A stretch of DNA of 8,088 nucleotides from the NCBI GenBank assembly GCA_000435635.1, contig FR882113.1, forward strand, positions 53,305-61,392. Reading direction: 5' to 3'. Below are positions 1 to 6,217 of this stretch, one piece after another (position 1 is the first letter of the stretch; every line of letters begins with the position of its first letter). Position numbers and translations under genes: made by a program. The notes under the pieces are model-generated. The model did not search any database. It saw only the letters and a list, made by a program, of their open reading frames with translations, and was not told where the DNA came from. This DNA comes from Prevotella sp. CAG:1320 (GTDB lineage Bacteria; Bacteroidota; Bacteroidia; Bacteroidales; Bacteroidaceae).

Positions 1-608
1 GCGGCGCACTCCGGGAAGGAGAGGCGAGGCAGGCGGGGCACACTTGCGGCATCCAACACCGTCGTTACATAAGGTAGACCGCCCAGGTACATCATGCACT
101 CAAAGTGCCACCAAGCACGGAAGAAGTAGAGCTGACCTGCGATCAAGTCCTTCTCTTCTTGGGTACAATCAGTCATTTTGTCAAGGTTGGCAAGACCAAG
201 ATTAGCCTTACGGATGCAATACCAAGCATGCCCCCAGATAGAGTGTCCAAAACGCCCTGTACTGGTAGAGCTACCACCTGGGAGATAAAAGAAATTTTGT
301 CCGTCGGTTTGCCAAGCCCAAAAGTTACCCAAGTCTATCTGCGGACCAAGATGCATATTGCCGTTGGTGTCCATCAATTCATCATCACCCCAGTTGAAAG
401 AAACGTTATAGTTGCAATTTTCCTTATCGGGGATACAGTTATAGATTTCCTCCACGAATCCCTGGAAATTGGTGAAGTTTTGGTAAGCGGCCGTCTCAGA
501 GACGTCGGTATCGGCCGACTTGTCCAGATAGTCCGTGCAAGAGGCGGAGAACAGCGTAACACCCACCAGCATGCAACCATATATGAATTTATTATATATC
601 TTTTTCAT
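1..608 (-). CDS. SusD/RagB-family outer-membrane glycan-binding lipoprotein (partial, N-terminal part)
   Basis: This reading frame starts at ATG 606-608 and stays open for 202 codons to the window edge, so the C-terminal part is missing (family members usually have about 500-650 residues). The N-terminus is a lipoprotein signal: MKK, a hydrophobic stretch, then SASC with the predicted lipidated Cys at residue 24, followed by TDYLDK, a typical start of mature SusD proteins. Residues about 159-181 (QLYFFRAWWHFE, then GGLPYV) match the conserved helical SusD core, and PRLPRLSFPECA near the cut is also family-like. In the family, SusD is a lid over the SusC barrel on the cell surface and binds oligosaccharides for import. 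It starts 31 bp after the susC stop on the same strand, so the two are almost certainly co-transcribed. The gap has no strong Shine-Dalgarno sequence, which is normal in Bacteroidota. Family assignment is firm; ligand is unknown. Confidence 0.95.
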   Translation of the reverse strand, partial: MKKIYNKFIYGCMLVGVTLFSASCTDYLDKSADTDVSETAAYQNFTNFQGFVEEIYNCIPDKENCNYNVSFNWGDDELMDTNGNMHLGPQIDLGNFWAWQTDGQNFFYLPGGSSTSTGRFGHSIWGHAWYCIRKANLGLANLDKMTDCTQEEKDLIAGQLYFFRAWWHFECMMYLGGLPYVTTVLDAASVPRLPRLSFPECA

Positions 609-639
609 GTCGATTCTTAGATTTAATCGTCGTTGATGA

Positions 640-3600
640 TTACAGCGTAAATTTCACACCCAGATTAAAACGCCTCATCGTAGGATAAGCACCCTGGCCA
701 CCGCCACCTGCGAAGTTGGACTCGCGGTCGTCAGGCATCCTGGACCAAGACCACAGGTTGTTTCCATTCAGGTAAATGCGCAGCTCACGCAGACCCAACT
801 TGTGGAGCCAGTCATTATTGATGGTGTAGGCAATCTCTGCGTTCTTCAAACGGATATAACTACCATCATAGAGATAACGTGTAGCGTCGTTATAGGAAGG
901 TGTTGAAGTCCAACGAGAAGCGGTGACATCAGCGGTAGGATTTTCCTTAGACCACCAACTACCTTGGTTATACACATTATCCAAGTAAGAAGCAAAATCA
1001 TCTAACACAACATCACGTGTGACATTGGTCACACCATAGAACTGCACGAAGCAGCTGAAGCCCTTCCACTCGAAACCGATGGTGGCATTGTAGGTGTTCT
1101 CAGGCGCAGAGGAGTAGCCGTAAGGCACGGAGTCATCAGAGTCGATGACACCATCACCATTGTAGTCGACGATGTTGTAGTCGCCCACCAACTTCTGGTT
1201 ATCAGAAGTATCGTGCTTCACGCTACCATACAGCTCATCGTAAGACTGGATATAGCCCAAGTCTACATAAGCATGACTTTGGCCCATGGGATAGCCGGCC
1301 TGCTTCTGGTAAGCGGGATAGAGCTCGGGGTCGTCCTTGAAGACCACTTCGTTGGTGGCGTGGGTCATGTTGAAGTTGGCCCAGAGGCGCATGTCCTTGT
1401 TGAAGCTCTTGTTGAAGCGCAACTCCAACTCGTAACCGCTGGTCTTCACCTCACCGAGGTTGGCCGTAGGAGCGGTGGCACCGAAATAGAAGGGGACAGA
1501 GCGAGAAGCGCCATCGAGCAGGATGTCGACACGCTTGTCATGGAAGAAATCCAAGCTACCGGCGAACATGCCGCCCAAGAAGGCGTAGTCGATACCGAAG
1601 TTGAACTTCTTCACGGTCTCCCACTTCACGTCGGGATTACCTACCACGTTCTCACGATACCAAGCATAAGGGCTGGCAGTATGAGTCAAGTCTATGTTTG
1701 TGTTGCCACCATAAGCCCATTGGCTCACATACATCCAGCGTTGCCATACGTTATCATCACCAATCTCACCATAGGAAACCCTGAACTTCAACATATCCAG
1801 GAAGCTCTTGGACCAGTTCATCCACTTTTCCTCGGAGATCATCCAACCGAGGGCTCCAGACTGGAAGAAAGCGAAACGGTTCTCGGGAGAGAACTTCTCT
1901 GATCCGTTGTAGGCACCATTATACTCGAAGAAGTACTTGCCGGCGTAATCATAGGTGGCACGGAACACCCAGTCCTCACGATAGTGGGGAATCTCACTAC
2001 CCGTGGCGGTCTCCTGGCGAGCCCACAGACCCATGGCGCTGACATTGTGCTTGCCGAACTGGCGACCCCAATAGAGTTGCACCTGGTAATTCAAGCGACG
2101 TTGGGTTGCGCCATTGTTCACAGCACCTGGCTGAATACCCCACAAAATACCCTGCGCAAAGTCAAATCCCGTGTTGGTATCATACGGAAACTTATAAGAG
2201 ACTTCGCCTGTCATAGGGTCAATATACTTTTGCTGTGCATCATGGTACAAGTCATTCACGCCACGATCCCTCTCCTGGAACACGTTATCCCAAGAAATCA
2301 TACCACTCAGTTTCAAACCCTTGGTGATGAAGCTCAAGTCTTGCTCCAAGGTGAAGTCAGTATTGATCGTCGTGGTGGTCGCATTCTGTATACCCGAAAG
2401 GGCAATATTCTGTGCGGAGTTCGTAACGTTCACGGCTTTGGGATAATAACCCCAAGAACCATCGGAGTAACGAGGCAAGAACACGTCGGGAGCGATGTTA
2501 TAAACACCGGCCCACTGCTGCGCTACCGCCCAGTCGCCATCGCTATACTGACCCCAAGGGGTCTTACGAGTACCAGAAGATCCAGCGATATTCATCTTGA
2601 AGGTAGTGGTCTTGGTCAAGGAGAAGTCCAAGTTAGAACGCACGTTGATGCGGTTATATCCATAACCAGACTCATAGCCACGACCCGTATCCCATGTATT
2701 AAACAAGTCACCCTCGTTCACGTAGTCAGCGGAAACGAAGTAACGCACGAAATCCGTACCACCCGATACGTTGATGTTGGCGTTGTAAGACATGGCGTAA
2801 TCATCAAAAATCACGTCCTGCCAGTCCACATTCGCATAGCGTTCCCTCTGTTCAACCGTAGTCTGGTTGCGATACATGGAAATAAAGCCCATCGGCCGAA
2901 TGTCTGCCCACGAACCTGGAGCGATTCCAAGTTCACGCTCGATAGCTACGTTACGCAGCCTCAAGGCGTCGTAAGAGTCGTACTTGCTGGGCAACTTAGA
3001 GGGCACCTTCATGGTCATGTTGACGGTCACGTCAATCTGGGCCTTGCCCACCTGACCGCGCTTGGTGGTAATCAGGATGACACCATTGGCACCCTTCACA
3101 CCATAAACGGCCGTGGCGGAGGCATCCTTCAGCACGGAGATGCTCTGCACGGAGCTGATGTCCACGGAACTCATGGAACGCTCCACACCATCCACCAGCA
3201 CCAATGGAGAACTGCTGTTCCAGGAACTTGCAGCACGAATAGTAATCTGGGGATCCTCAGCACCAGGCATACCAGAGCTGGCCACCGTTACCACACCCGG
3301 CAAGTTACCCGTCAAGGCAGAACCAATATCGTTCACACCACCCGCACGTTCAAGTACGTCACCGGTGGTCTGGGTGATGGCACCCACGATAGAGGCCTTC
3401 TTCTGCTGGCCGTAACCTACCACAACCACTTCATTGAGCTCAGAGCGGTCTTCCTCAAGCGTAATGTTGAACGTACGCTTGTTGCCCACTTTGATCTCCT
3501 GGGTCTTCATACCTATATAAGATATGACGACCACTGAATTCTCGCTTGGCACCTCCAAGGTGAAGTTGCCATCAAAGTCGGAAATACTACCAACGGAAGC

Positions 3601-3768
3601 ATTGCCTTTCACTACGACAGAAGCACCGATGATGGTTTCTCCCTGCTCATCGACTATAGTTCCCTTGATCTGGATGCCCTGGGCGAACGCCGTGAGGCAC
3701 GACACCAGAAGGAGAACCAAGACGGAGCTGATCCTTCTTAAGTAATGTTCTTCATGTTTCATGTCCAT
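640..3768 (-). CDS. SusC/RagA-family TonB-dependent outer-membrane transporter
   Basis: This is a complete 1042-residue protein, a normal length for SusC transporters. Residues 1-29 are a signal peptide ending AFA before Gln30. Residues about 33-105 form the N-terminal extension (carboxypeptidase-regulatory-like fold: IKGTIVDEQGETIIGASVVVKG, then DFDGNFTL). A TonB-box-like LNEVVVVGYG lies at 111-120. The plug domain follows to about 238, ending with the family signature DASATAVYGVKGANGVILITTKRG. The rest is beta-barrel rich in aromatic residues and ends in FNLGVKFTL, a typical outer-membrane C-terminus. The protein imports glycan fragments with energy from TonB-ExbBD and is capped by the SusD partner encoded 31 bp downstream. 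Start choice: ATG at 3766-3768 (MDMKHEE) or ATG two codons later at 3760-3762 (MKHEE); both leave the signal peptide intact and the second is equally plausible. The substrate cannot be read from the sequence. Confidence 0.97.
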   Translation of the reverse strand: MDMKHEEHYLRRISSVLVLLLVSCLTAFAQGIQIKGTIVDEQGETIIGASVVVKGNASVGSISDFDGNFTLEVPSENSVVVISYIGMKTQEIKVGNKRTFNITLEEDRSELNEVVVVGYGQQKKASIVGAITQTTGDVLERAGGVNDIGSALTGNLPGVVTVASSGMPGAEDPQITIRAASSWNSSSPLVLVDGVERSMSSVDISSVQSISVLKDASATAVYGVKGANGVILITTKRGQVGKAQIDVTVNMTMKVPSKLPSKYDSYDALRLRNVAIERELGIAPGSWADIRPMGFISMYRNQTTVEQRERYANVDWQDVIFDDYAMSYNANINVSGGTDFVRYFVSADYVNEGDLFNTWDTGRGYESGYGYNRINVRSNLDFSLTKTTTFKMNIAGSSGTRKTPWGQYSDGDWAVAQQWAGVYNIAPDVFLPRYSDGSWGYYPKAVNVTNSAQNIALSGIQNATTTTINTDFTLEQDLSFITKGLKLSGMISWDNVFQERDRGVNDLYHDAQQKYIDPMTGEVSYKFPYDTNTGFDFAQGILWGIQPGAVNNGATQRRLNYQVQLYWGRQFGKHNVSAMGLWARQETATGSEIPHYREDWVFRATYDYAGKYFFEYNGAYNGSEKFSPENRFAFFQSGALGWMISEEKWMNWSKSFLDMLKFRVSYGEIGDDNVWQRWMYVSQWAYGGNTNIDLTHTASPYAWYRENVVGNPDVKWETVKKFNFGIDYAFLGGMFAGSLDFFHDKRVDILLDGASRSVPFYFGATAPTANLGEVKTSGYELELRFNKSFNKDMRLWANFNMTHATNEVVFKDDPELYPAYQKQAGYPMGQSHAYVDLGYIQSYDELYGSVKHDTSDNQKLVGDYNIVDYNGDGVIDSDDSVPYGYSSAPENTYNATIGFEWKGFSCFVQFYGVTNVTRDVVLDDFASYLDNVYNQGSWWSKENPTADVTASRWTSTPSYNDATRYLYDGSYIRLKNAEIAYTINNDWLHKLGLRELRIYLNGNNLWSWSRMPDDRESNFAGGGGQGAYPTMRRFNLGVKFTL

Positions 3769-3799
3769 ACATAATTTAAATATAGATTCGGATTGTTTG

Positions 3800-3807
3800 C
3801 AAATTTA
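3800..3807 (-). promoter_or_regulatory. Putative susC promoter -7 box (TAAATTTG)
   Basis: On the minus strand TAAATTTG fits the Bacteroidota primary-sigma -7 consensus TAnnTTTG and ends 31 nt before the susC ATG. No good TTTG is seen at the usual -33 distance; a TTTG occurs only 12 bp upstream, too close. A poor -33 would suit an activator-dependent promoter. The box and following bases (TAAATTTGCAAACA) nearly match those before GH43. Confidence 0.55.
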
Positions 3808-3871
3808 AACATTATGCTACAAAGTCGTTTTTGCTGATGTATCAAAATCTTCGCTAAATGTAACATTTCAT

Positions 3872-3979
3872 GGTTTTGGTACGATTTAGAAAGGGTTAGT
3901 GGGCTAAAATTGGGTGTGCCCGCAGGCACACCCAACGAGTTACGCCTAACTCGAACCCTTCAGTATTTAAACCAAAACT
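3872..3979. repeat. Nested inverted-repeat structure (multi-hairpin, branched)
   Basis: Several perfect inverted repeats are nested or adjacent. An outer 8-bp pair lies at 3873-3880 (GTTTTGGT) and 3971-3978 (ACCAAAAC). A 7-bp pair lies at 3891-3897 (AAGGGTT) and 3954-3960 (AACCCTT). Inside it sit two back-to-back hairpins: 3910-3935 (11-bp stem) and 3936-3953 (7-bp stem CGAGTTA/TAACTCG, 4-nt loop), the second directly abutting the 3954 arm. Transcribed from the minus strand it could fold into a branched 3' UTR structure around the terminator hairpin. It could also be a small dispersed repeat; I do not recognise the family. Confidence 0.7.
3905..3935 (-). terminator. Probable intrinsic terminator after GH43
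   Basis: Positions 3925-3935 and 3910-3920 form a perfect 11-bp GC-rich stem (GGCACACCCAA with TTGGGTGTGCC) around a 4-nt loop. On the minus strand the stem is followed by TTTT (complement of 3906-3909). It starts 53 nt after the GH43 stop codon. The T-tract is short, so termination may be partial and allow some read-through into susC. On the plus strand no T-tract follows, so it would act only on the GH43 transcript. Confidence 0.6.
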
Positions 3980-3988
3980 ATTCTCTTT

Positions 3989-5593
3989 TTACATATTTTT
4001 AGCATATTGGAAGTCATCCACATCTACATAACCTCCCGCCTGCTTGGTGGCGTAATTGAAGATGGCATACCTCGTTCCCATGAAGAAACGCCGGTAATCG
4101 AACACCATCTTGAAATCGGAGCCTATCTTATACCAATTCTTTCCATCCACGCTGTAATAGAAGGTGGCGATATCCCGATTGGGATTGAAATCCGCGTCGA
4201 TACGCAGGTAAACCGTATTACCCTCCAGTTTCGTACGACCCTTCTCGTCTATCTCGACACTGGTGACCAACTTCTCCCGCTCGGTGAGCGCAACGACCTG
4301 CTCCTGCATGGTAAGATAAGTCTCCCCTCCATCACGGCAAACCGTGAGCACACCCGAGTTGCCATTGAAAGCAGCGAAGCCCGCACGATCACCATCCTTC
4401 ATACCCGAAATATCCAACTTCACATAGGCAGAGCAACGAGGACCTTCCATGCGCTGGGATATCGTATTGCGTGCCTCGAAGAGGTTGCTGACCACCTTAT
4501 TGGTATGGAGGCGGAGGAAACCAGGACGTTCAGTCAACGACCAAGCCTCATCAATAGGGTTGTGATTCCACTGCCACTGCATCTTGAGCTTCTTGCCCGA
4601 GAAGTCATCACTCGTCACCAAAGGTTCTCCCACCTTCTGTCCCTGAACGGGAACGGGCATCATGGTGGGCACCTTGCCATTCTCGTCACCCAAGATGGGC
4701 CAACCGTCTATCCAGCGGCAAGGCATCAACGTAAGCACACGACCCACGCCACCACGGTCCTGGAAGATGACACCATACCAATTACCCTTGCTGTCATCTA
4801 CGATAGTGCCTTGTCCCACATAGGGGAAGCCACCGAACTCACTCTCCAATATTACCTTCTTCTCGTAAGGACCAGTAATCTTGTCAGCCCGATAGCATAC
4901 TTGGCGACGGGGCTTGCCCGCTGGCCAAGAAATCATCAACAGATAATACTTGCCGTCATGCTTGATGACACGGCTGCCCTCCAAGAGACCCGTCTCATCC
5001 GCATCACGCACAGGTAACTGCACATCCACACCATCTTTCTTGATAGCACTGAAGTCTGGTTCCAACTCCTGAAGCCTGCCCGTACCACTGAAGACATAGA
5101 CCCTGTCATCATCGTCGAAGAAAAGGGATGCGTCATGGAAGTGAGGAAGACGGGAAAGAAGTGTCCATCCCTTGGCGGGATCCTTGGTGGTATATATATA
5201 GGTATCACCACCCTGGGAATCATTGGGAGCGAAAAGGGCATAGAACTTGCCGTCATGATAGCGCAAAGAGGTAGCCCACTGCCCACGGCCATACACCGTA
5301 CCCTCCTCCATATTGTATTTAGGGGAGTCGGTCAACTTGTCGAACAGGAAACTTTCGGTCTGCCAATGCACGAGGTCACGGGAACGCATGATAGGCGCTC
5401 CTGGCATCAAGTGCATCGTAGTAGTGACTAAATAGAAGTCCTCACCCACACGGATGACATCAGGATCGGGAACATCGGCCCACATCATGGGATTGCGGAA
5501 AGTCTCCACCCGCTTGCCCTTGTGGGGTTGGGCGAAAACCGCGGTAGAGAGCATGGACGCAAGCAGCGCCGTGGCTAACAGGGATATTTTCAT
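3989..5593 (-). CDS. Secreted glycoside hydrolase family 43 enzyme (beta-xylosidase / alpha-L-arabinofuranosidase type) with C-terminal beta-sandwich
   Basis: This complete 534-residue protein has an N-terminal signal peptide (cleavage likely after VFA, residue 21), so it is exported. Residues about 33-310 look like the five-bladed GH43 propeller. The three expected catalytic residues are visible: general base Asp43 in ADVPDPDVI, pKa-tuning Asp154 in FHDASLFF, and general acid Glu205 in GLLEGSRVI. RNPMMWADVPDPDVIRVG and MRSRDLVHW are typical of the family. Residues about 325-534, starting VTSDDFSG and WQWNHNP, fit the concanavalin A-like C-terminal domain of GH43 xylosidases and arabinofuranosidases. 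The family removes xylose or arabinofuranose units from plant glycans. The exact activity and subfamily cannot be fixed here; subfamily 12 is my impression only. The gene lies upstream of susC on the same strand, with a terminator-like structure and a promoter-like box between them. Start ATG 5591-5593 is supported by the signal peptide directly after it. Confidence 0.94.
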   Translation of the reverse strand: MKISLLATALLASMLSTAVFAQPHKGKRVETFRNPMMWADVPDPDVIRVGEDFYLVTTTMHLMPGAPIMRSRDLVHWQTESFLFDKLTDSPKYNMEEGTVYGRGQWATSLRYHDGKFYALFAPNDSQGGDTYIYTTKDPAKGWTLLSRLPHFHDASLFFDDDDRVYVFSGTGRLQELEPDFSAIKKDGVDVQLPVRDADETGLLEGSRVIKHDGKYYLLMISWPAGKPRRQVCYRADKITGPYEKKVILESEFGGFPYVGQGTIVDDSKGNWYGVIFQDRGGVGRVLTLMPCRWIDGWPILGDENGKVPTMMPVPVQGQKVGEPLVTSDDFSGKKLKMQWQWNHNPIDEAWSLTERPGFLRLHTNKVVSNLFEARNTISQRMEGPRCSAYVKLDISGMKDGDRAGFAAFNGNSGVLTVCRDGGETYLTMQEQVVALTEREKLVTSVEIDEKGRTKLEGNTVYLRIDADFNPNRDIATFYYSVDGKNWYKIGSDFKMVFDYRRFFMGTRYAIFNYATKQAGGYVDVDDFQYAKNM

Positions 5594-5620
5594 CGGTTAG
5601 TTAGTATTGATTGATGTTTG

Positions 5621-5628
5621 CAAAATTA
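5621..5628 (-). promoter_or_regulatory. Putative GH43 promoter -7 box (TAATTTTG)
   Basis: On the minus strand TAATTTTG matches TAnnTTTG and ends 27 nt before the GH43 ATG, a plausible short leader. As at susC, no convincing -33 TTTG is present. It is followed by CAAACA, as in the susC copy. The leader then contains CTAACTAAC just before the start codon and no Shine-Dalgarno sequence. Confidence 0.55.
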
Positions 5629-5723
5629 TGTAATTTCTTTTAAATATGCCTTACCTAGCGGCGCGGAAACTTTACGTGAGGTATCATTATCCACTTTTTC
5701 CTTAAAAATTTTGGCAGAATCAC

Positions 5724-5750
5724 TCTTTTCGCGTATTTTTGCGAAAAAGA
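5724..5750. promoter_or_regulatory. Inverted repeat upstream of the GH43 promoter (possible operator)
   Basis: TTTTCGC (5726-5732) and GCGAAAA (5741-5747) are perfect inverted repeats 8 bp apart, extended by TC and AGA with one extra A. It lies about 100 bp upstream of the putative GH43 -7 box, a distance where an activator could bind. Binding is inferred only. Confidence 0.3.
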
Positions 5751-5825
5751 CCCCCCTAACTGGTTTAAGCCATCCTAACCTTATGCAATGTCTCATCATA
5801 CCACCGCTAACTTTTGAGGGTTGAA

Positions 5826-5837
5826 CCTCTTCGAGGC
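5826..5837 (-). repeat. CCTCGAAGAGG motif, copy 1 (inverted orientation)
   Basis: The plus strand reads CCTCTTCGAGGC, the reverse complement of GCCTCGAAGAGG found three times near the HTCS start. It lies about 230 bp upstream of the GH43 ATG and just before the alternating CG and AT tracts. Confidence 0.6.
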
Positions 5838-5871
5838 TTGCGCGCGCACGTACATTATAATATATATAATA

Positions 5872-5972
5872 TGTAGAGACGCATTCTTGCGTCTCAGCAA
5901 GCAAGAAAGGCCGCATAAGCGGTGAGAGATATGACAAACTCGCTGGAGAAGACGCAAGAATGCGTCTCTACA
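5872..5972. repeat. Small inverted-repeat element (101 bp, 23-bp perfect arms), MITE/REP-like
   Basis: Positions 5872-5894 and 5950-5972 are perfect reverse complements over 23 bp, starting TGTAGAGACGC and ending GCGTCTCTACA. Each arm is itself a small hairpin: 5876-5883 with 5888-5895 (8-bp stem, loop TTCT) and 5951-5956 with 5961-5966 (loop AGAA). The interior carries another short hairpin, CCGC-ATAA-GCGG, at 5911-5922. No protein is encoded and I see no clear target-site duplication. This looks like a dispersed non-coding repeat. My memory is that GTAGAGACGC-type palindromes recur in Bacteroidales intergenic regions, but I could not check. Confidence 0.75.
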
Positions 5973-6001
5973 CACCATGGGCGAGAACACGCTTGCAAAG
6001 G

Positions 6002-6026
6002 GAGACGTGGCGCGCCGCGTCTCTAC
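6002..6026. repeat. Third, divergent copy of the GAGACG...CGTCTCTAC hairpin unit
   Basis: GAGACG (6002-6007) pairs with CGTCTC (6018-6023) around the 8-bp palindrome GGCGCGCC (6009-6016), with one mismatched pair between. The right end GCGTCTCTACA (6017-6027) is identical to the right end of the element at 5872-5972, so this is probably the same repeat family with a different loop. Confidence 0.65.
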
Positions 6027-6081
6027 AAAAGCTGCTGAGGAGAGAGACACACCGCCATATGTGTAGAAACGGGGGACAAAA

Positions 6082-6098
6082 GGGCCTCGAAGAGGTCC
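6082..6098 (+). repeat. CCTCGAAGAGG motif, copy 2
   Basis: The copy reads GGGCCTCGAAGAGGTCC and matches copy 4 at 16 of 17 positions. The core CCTC-GAA-GAGG is an interrupted palindrome. Confidence 0.65.
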
Positions 6099-6122
6099 AG
6101 AGATGCTTTACCGCATGTGGGA

Positions 6123-6137
6123 AGCCTCGAAGAGGCT
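6123..6137 (+). repeat. CCTCGAAGAGG motif, copy 3
   Basis: The copy reads AGCCTCGAAGAGGCT, the most symmetric one, with 6-bp arms around GAA. It lies 40 bp after copy 2 and is followed by another small hairpin, CCGC-TTT-GCGG, at 6140-6150. Confidence 0.65.
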
Positions 6138-6174
6138 GACCGCTTTGCGGAGATACGAACAACAAAACCAACAT

Positions 6175-6191
6175 GGGCCTCGAAGAGATCC
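6175..6191 (+). repeat. CCTCGAAGAG motif, copy 4, next to the HTCS start
   Basis: The copy reads GGGCCTCGAAGAGATCC, one base different from copy 2. It ends 26 bp before the HTCS ATG, so it probably lies in the promoter or the mRNA leader of that gene. Confidence 0.65.
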
Positions 6192-6217
6192 AACAAGTTT
6201 AATATACCGAAACAACG

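Larger units (their letters stand above)
3769..3988. other. GH43-susC intergenic region (220 bp)
   Basis: There is no gene here. Reading in the direction of transcription (minus strand), it holds the 3' untranslated end of GH43, a nested inverted-repeat structure at 3872-3979 that includes a terminator-like hairpin, then an AT-rich stretch with a promoter-like box just before susC. The size and content suggest that susCD has its own promoter and does not depend wholly on read-through from GH43. Confidence 0.8.
5594..6217. other. Divergent GH43/HTCS intergenic region (624 bp), repeat-rich
   Basis: I find no credible gene here; the short open frames lack family features and run through repeats and the promoter box. 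From left to right it holds the GH43 leader and promoter box, an A/T-rich stretch with an inverted repeat at 5724-5750, a first inverted copy of the CCTCGAAGAGG motif, an alternating CG run and a 25-bp AT tract (5841-5875). Next come a 23-bp inverted-repeat element (5872-5972), a third partial copy of its hairpin unit (6002-6026), and three more CCTCGAAGAG motifs leading up to the HTCS start. No clear TAnnTTTG box was seen for the HTCS gene. Confidence 0.75.

Noticed and set aside
1984..3537. A 517-codon open frame on the plus strand, antisense to the susC-like gene
   Set aside because: It is fully inside a certain SusC gene, has no recognisable domain or signal, and has the skewed His/Arg/Thr-rich composition of an antisense shadow.
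3856..3868. Short palindrome AAATG-TAA-CATTT upstream of susC, considered as an operator
   Set aside because: The arms are only 5 bp in AT-rich DNA and no counterpart is seen upstream of GH43, so chance explains it.
3891..3960. A cloverleaf-like fold with a 7-bp closing stem, considered as a tRNA
   Set aside because: The size (70 nt) and outer stem are tempting, but there is no GTTCRA T-loop, no normal D-arm and no 7-nt anticodon loop on either strand; the 11-bp hairpin with a 4-nt loop does not fit a tRNA.
4007..5017. A 336-codon plus-strand open frame antisense to GH43
   Set aside because: It overlaps a complete GH43 gene with all catalytic residues, and its own translation resembles no family.
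5626..5937. A 103-codon minus-strand open frame upstream of GH43
   Set aside because: It runs through the inverted-repeat element, the CCTCGAAGAGG motif and up to the GH43 promoter box. It lacks a family match I can see, and its Lys-rich end reflects A-rich promoter DNA.
5826..6191. Repeated CCTCGAAGAGG units considered as a CRISPR array
   Set aside because: The repeats are only 11-17 bp, unevenly spaced, in mixed orientation, and no cas gene is present.
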